Assembly (NCBI RefSeq): GCF_011761345.1
Contig: NZ_JAASRY010000001.1
Location: 744,001 to 808,000, forward strand
DNA from: Thalassobacillus devorans
GTDB taxonomy: Bacteria > Bacillota > Bacilli > Bacillales > Halobacillaceae
Reading direction: 5' to 3'
Length of the DNA: 64,000 bases
Below, one piece after another: positions 62,036 to 64,000 of this stretch (within the stretch, counting starts at the first letter, position 1; each line of letters opens with the position of its first letter). Made by a program: the position numbers and the translations under genes. The notes under the pieces are model-generated. The model worked only from the letters and a program-made list of their open reading frames with translations, was not told the DNA's origin and did no database searches.

Positions 62036-63319
62036 ATGGAAACCACGTTAAAGCTTTTGGCAGTAGCCTTGCTGATCGTATTGACGGCTTTCTTTGTAGC
62101 GAGTGAATTCGCTATCGTAAAGGTGCGGAAAACGAAAATGGAAGCAAGGGCTGAAGCAGGGGATAAAAAAGCGAAGAGTGTATTACGGCTGACAAATAAC
62201 CTGGATTATTATCTATCTGCCTGTCAGCTGGGAATCACAATTACCGCATTGGGATTAGGCTGGCTCGGTGAACCGACCCTCGAGGTGCTCCTCCACCCGT
62301 TATTGGAAGAATTTGAGCTGCCGAGTGCTGTCAGTCATACCATCTCTTTCGGAATCGCCTTTTTTGTCATCACCTTTTTACATGTGGTTTTAGGGGAGCT
62401 TGCCCCAAAGACAGTTGCCATCCAAAAAGCAGAAGCAATCACGCTGCTGTTGGCAAAGCCATTGATTTTATATAGTAAGATGATGTATCCGCTGATATGG
62501 CTGCTGAATGGGTCTGCCAATATCCTGGTGCGTATGTTCGGACTCCATGCAGCCAATGAATCCGAGGAGGTGCACTCCGAAGAAGAATTGCGGCATATCT
62601 TATCGGAAAGTTATCAAAAAGGGGAAATCAACCGATCTGAATTCACATACGTGGACCGTATTTTTGAATTCGATAACCGGACAGCAAAGGAAATCATGAT
62701 TCCCCGTACGGAAATGGCTGTTATCGATATCAACGATTCTGTCAAAGCGATCAGTCGTTATATCCAGCAAGAACGGTTTACGAGATATCCAGTCATTGAC
62801 GGTGATAAAGACCATATCCTGGGTGTCATTCATTTGAAGGAACTATTTTATAATGATTTCGAAGACCTGGGTACGTTAGAGCCGTTCATCCGCCCGGCAT
62901 TCAAAGTATTTGAAAATATCCCGATCCATGACTTGCTGGTCCGGATGCAAAAAGAACGGACGCATATGGCCGTCCTGATCGATGAATATGGAGGTACATC
63001 CGGAATTGTTACCATTGAAGATATTATTGAAGAGATCGTAGGAGAGATCCGCGATGAATTCGACCACGAAGAAGAACGGGCGATCAAACGTCTGAAAAAC
63101 GGCCACTTCCTTGTGGAAGGAAAAGTCTCTATTCAGGACATGAATGAATATTTTGATTTGGATCTTGAGAATGAAGACTACGACACGATTGCCGGATTTA
63201 TTTATACGAATGATATCGATGCTTCGGAGGGGACAGAGGTCACCTTCCGGAATCATCATTTTAAAATCGTTGATATGATTGATGGGCAAATTAGAAAAGT
63301 AGAGGTATGGAAAGAATAA
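62036..63319 (+). CDS. CNNM/HlyC-type transporter (DUF21, CBS pair, CorC_HlyC)
   Basis: 427 residues. DUF21 membrane domain with three to four spans (AFFVASEFAIVKVRKTKMEA at the start, LGITITALGLGWLGEPTL), then two CBS domains (REIMIPRTEM-like IMIPRTEMAVIDIND; GVIHLKELF) and the C-terminal CorC/HlyC domain IEEIVGEIRDEFD. Related to magnesium/cobalt exporters (MpfA/YhdP group). Inferred metal transport. Confidence 0.9.
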   Translation: METTLKLLAVALLIVLTAFFVASEFAIVKVRKTKMEARAEAGDKKAKSVLRLTNNLDYYLSACQLGITITALGLGWLGEPTLEVLLHPLLEEFELPSAVSHTISFGIAFFVITFLHVVLGELAPKTVAIQKAEAITLLLAKPLILYSKMMYPLIWLLNGSANILVRMFGLHAANESEEVHSEEELRHILSESYQKGEINRSEFTYVDRIFEFDNRTAKEIMIPRTEMAVIDINDSVKAISRYIQQERFTRYPVIDGDKDHILGVIHLKELFYNDFEDLGTLEPFIRPAFKVFENIPIHDLLVRMQKERTHMAVLIDEYGGTSGIVTIEDIIEEIVGEIRDEFDHEEERAIKRLKNGHFLVEGKVSIQDMNEYFDLDLENEDYDTIAGFIYTNDIDASEGTEVTFRNHHFKIVDMIDGQIRKVEVWKE

Positions 63320-63321
63320 AA

Positions 63322-63357
63322 ATGTCCCGGGCGCAGGAGCCCGGGATAATTTTTTTA
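63322..63357 (+). terminator. Terminator of the CNNM-type gene
   Basis: TCCCGGGC pairs with GCCCGGGA, then TAATTTTTTT. Confidence 0.88.
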
Positions 63358-63373
63358 GGATTTAACTTTTTAT

Positions 63374-63523
63374 GAGACAGATTCGGCTTATATGAGAAAT
63401 TACATCCGTTTGTGATTCCCTCGGGTTCATTAATGAGACAAAATTTAAATTATGAGAGACAAATTCGTGATTTAATGAGACAAATACGAAAATTTTCGAG
63501 ACAAACTACCCATATACGAGACA
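63374..63523 (-). repeat. TGTCTC array D (minus sense): eight direct repeats, ~21-bp period
   Basis: GAGACA, the reverse complement of TGTCTC, starts at 63374, 63394 (GAGAAA), about 63414 (degenerate), 63435, 63456, 63477, 63498 and 63518; intervals 20-21. Between the convergent CNNM-type gene and the mscS gene. In its own sense it begins about 20 bases after the mscS stop. Confidence 0.92.
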
Positions 63524-63542
63524 GCCGGTCCAGGGGGGGCCG

Positions 63543-64000
63543 TTAAGCTTCTGCGTTACCCTGCTTCTCTATATATACCTGATGAGGGAACGGGATTTCA
63601 ATGCCAGCAGCGTCAAGGGCTTCTTTCATCGCCTTGCGTAAATCCCTTTCGACGCCCCATTGTTCCATGTTTGTGGTTTTACCGAGAACTCGTAAGACGA
63701 TATCAGAGGAACCAAGAGTCTGAACACCCAGGACATCCGGGCCTTCTTTGATTCGTTCATCATTGGCTGCAAAATCATCACAGACGCGCTGAAGAACAGC
63801 GACGGCTTCCTCGATATTTTCATCATAAGCGATGCCGATGTCGATCATCGCGCGCATGTTGCCGCGAGAGTGGTTACTGACACCTGAGATTTCCCGGTTG
63901 GGGATATAATGAAGAGTTCCATCAAAGCCGCGCAGCTTTGTCGTCCGCAGGCCAACTTCTTCCACCACTCCGTCATAACCTGCTGCGGTCACATAATCAT
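63543..64000 (-). CDS. ykuT: MscS-family mechanosensitive channel (YkuT), C-terminal part
   Basis: The frame runs off the right edge; about 152 residues are visible. [21 protein letters not shown] is the start of the beta domain after the pore helix, followed by [17 protein letters not shown] and a cytoplasmic alpha/beta domain, the MscS layout. Small-conductance channel that opens on osmotic down-shock. Gene order ykuS-ykuT is as in B. subtilis except for the inserted CNNM-type gene and the inverted orientation. The ATG or GTG inside the visible part is not the start. Confidence 0.9.
   Translation of the reverse strand, partial: DYVTAAGYDGVVEEVGLRTTKLRGFDGTLHYIPNREISGVSNHSRGNMRAMIDIGIAYDENIEEAVAVLQRVCDDFAANDERIKEGPDVLGVQTLGSSDIVLRVLGKTTNMEQWGVERDLRKAMKEALDAAGIEIPFPHQVYIEKQGNAEA

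Overview
The window is chromosomal DNA of an endospore-forming member of the Bacillaceae. Evidence: Spo0E-like phosphatases, YjcZ, DUF3905, YrzI, YkyB and FbpB families, strong GGAGG ribosome sites with frequent TTG/GTG starts, a leucine T-box, and a ykuE-fadH-darB-dapH-ykuR-ykuS-ykuT order that follows Bacillus subtilis. A halotolerant genus such as Halobacillus or Virgibacillus is my guess from overall protein character; the sequence does not prove it. No phage, plasmid or transposase gene is visible.

Layout. 1-3.4 kb: thiamine-precursor ECF transporter (ykoFEDC). 3.5-9.6 kb: NERD protein, acetyltransferase, CorA, small peptides, a one-domain flavin oxidoreductase, an HPr-like protein without the phosphorylatable His, and an HD hydrolase. 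9.6-10.8 kb: a cluster of tiny genes in which three YrzI-family proteins alternate with two 18-20-residue peptides. 10.8-20.2 kb: disulfide-reductase-like flavoprotein, moeA-moaA, ywpF, glcD-glcF, Ktr potassium channel subunit. 20.2-25.7 kb: spore-associated small proteins, then a two-gene 2-oxoacid:ferredoxin oxidoreductase behind a promoter with an FNR-like box, and DoxX. 26.8-34.9 kb: DUF1659-DUF2922-YvrJ operon, signal peptidase, two Spo0E-like genes, dehydrogenase, patA, FbpB, patatin, ScdA/RIC, EamA. 35.2-38.7 kb: a complete fixABCX operon with no nif genes nearby. 39-41.5 kb: small membrane proteins and BI-1. 41.6-52.4 kb: ilvE, T-box, ilvB-ilvN-ilvC-leuABCD-ilvA, with CodY-, cre- and promoter-like sites upstream of ilvE. 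52.9-64 kb: ykyB, Sco1, the yku block and a partial MscS channel.

The most unusual feature is a family of five tandem-repeat arrays. Each has eight units on a 20-21 bp period (two helical turns). Four carry a TGTCTC core and one a TGTCTAGTAA core. All five lie between convergent genes (5 of the 12 convergent junctions in the window) and next to the stop codon of a gene that lacks its own hairpin terminator. I know no named element of this form. The window also has eight copies of a GC-rich palindromic repeat, several in head-to-head pairs, whose terminal arms differ between copies but stay complementary within each copy.

Themes: low-potential electron transfer (POR and FixABCX both use ferredoxin), branched-chain amino-acid synthesis under global control, diaminopimelate synthesis, and a dense set of very small genes.
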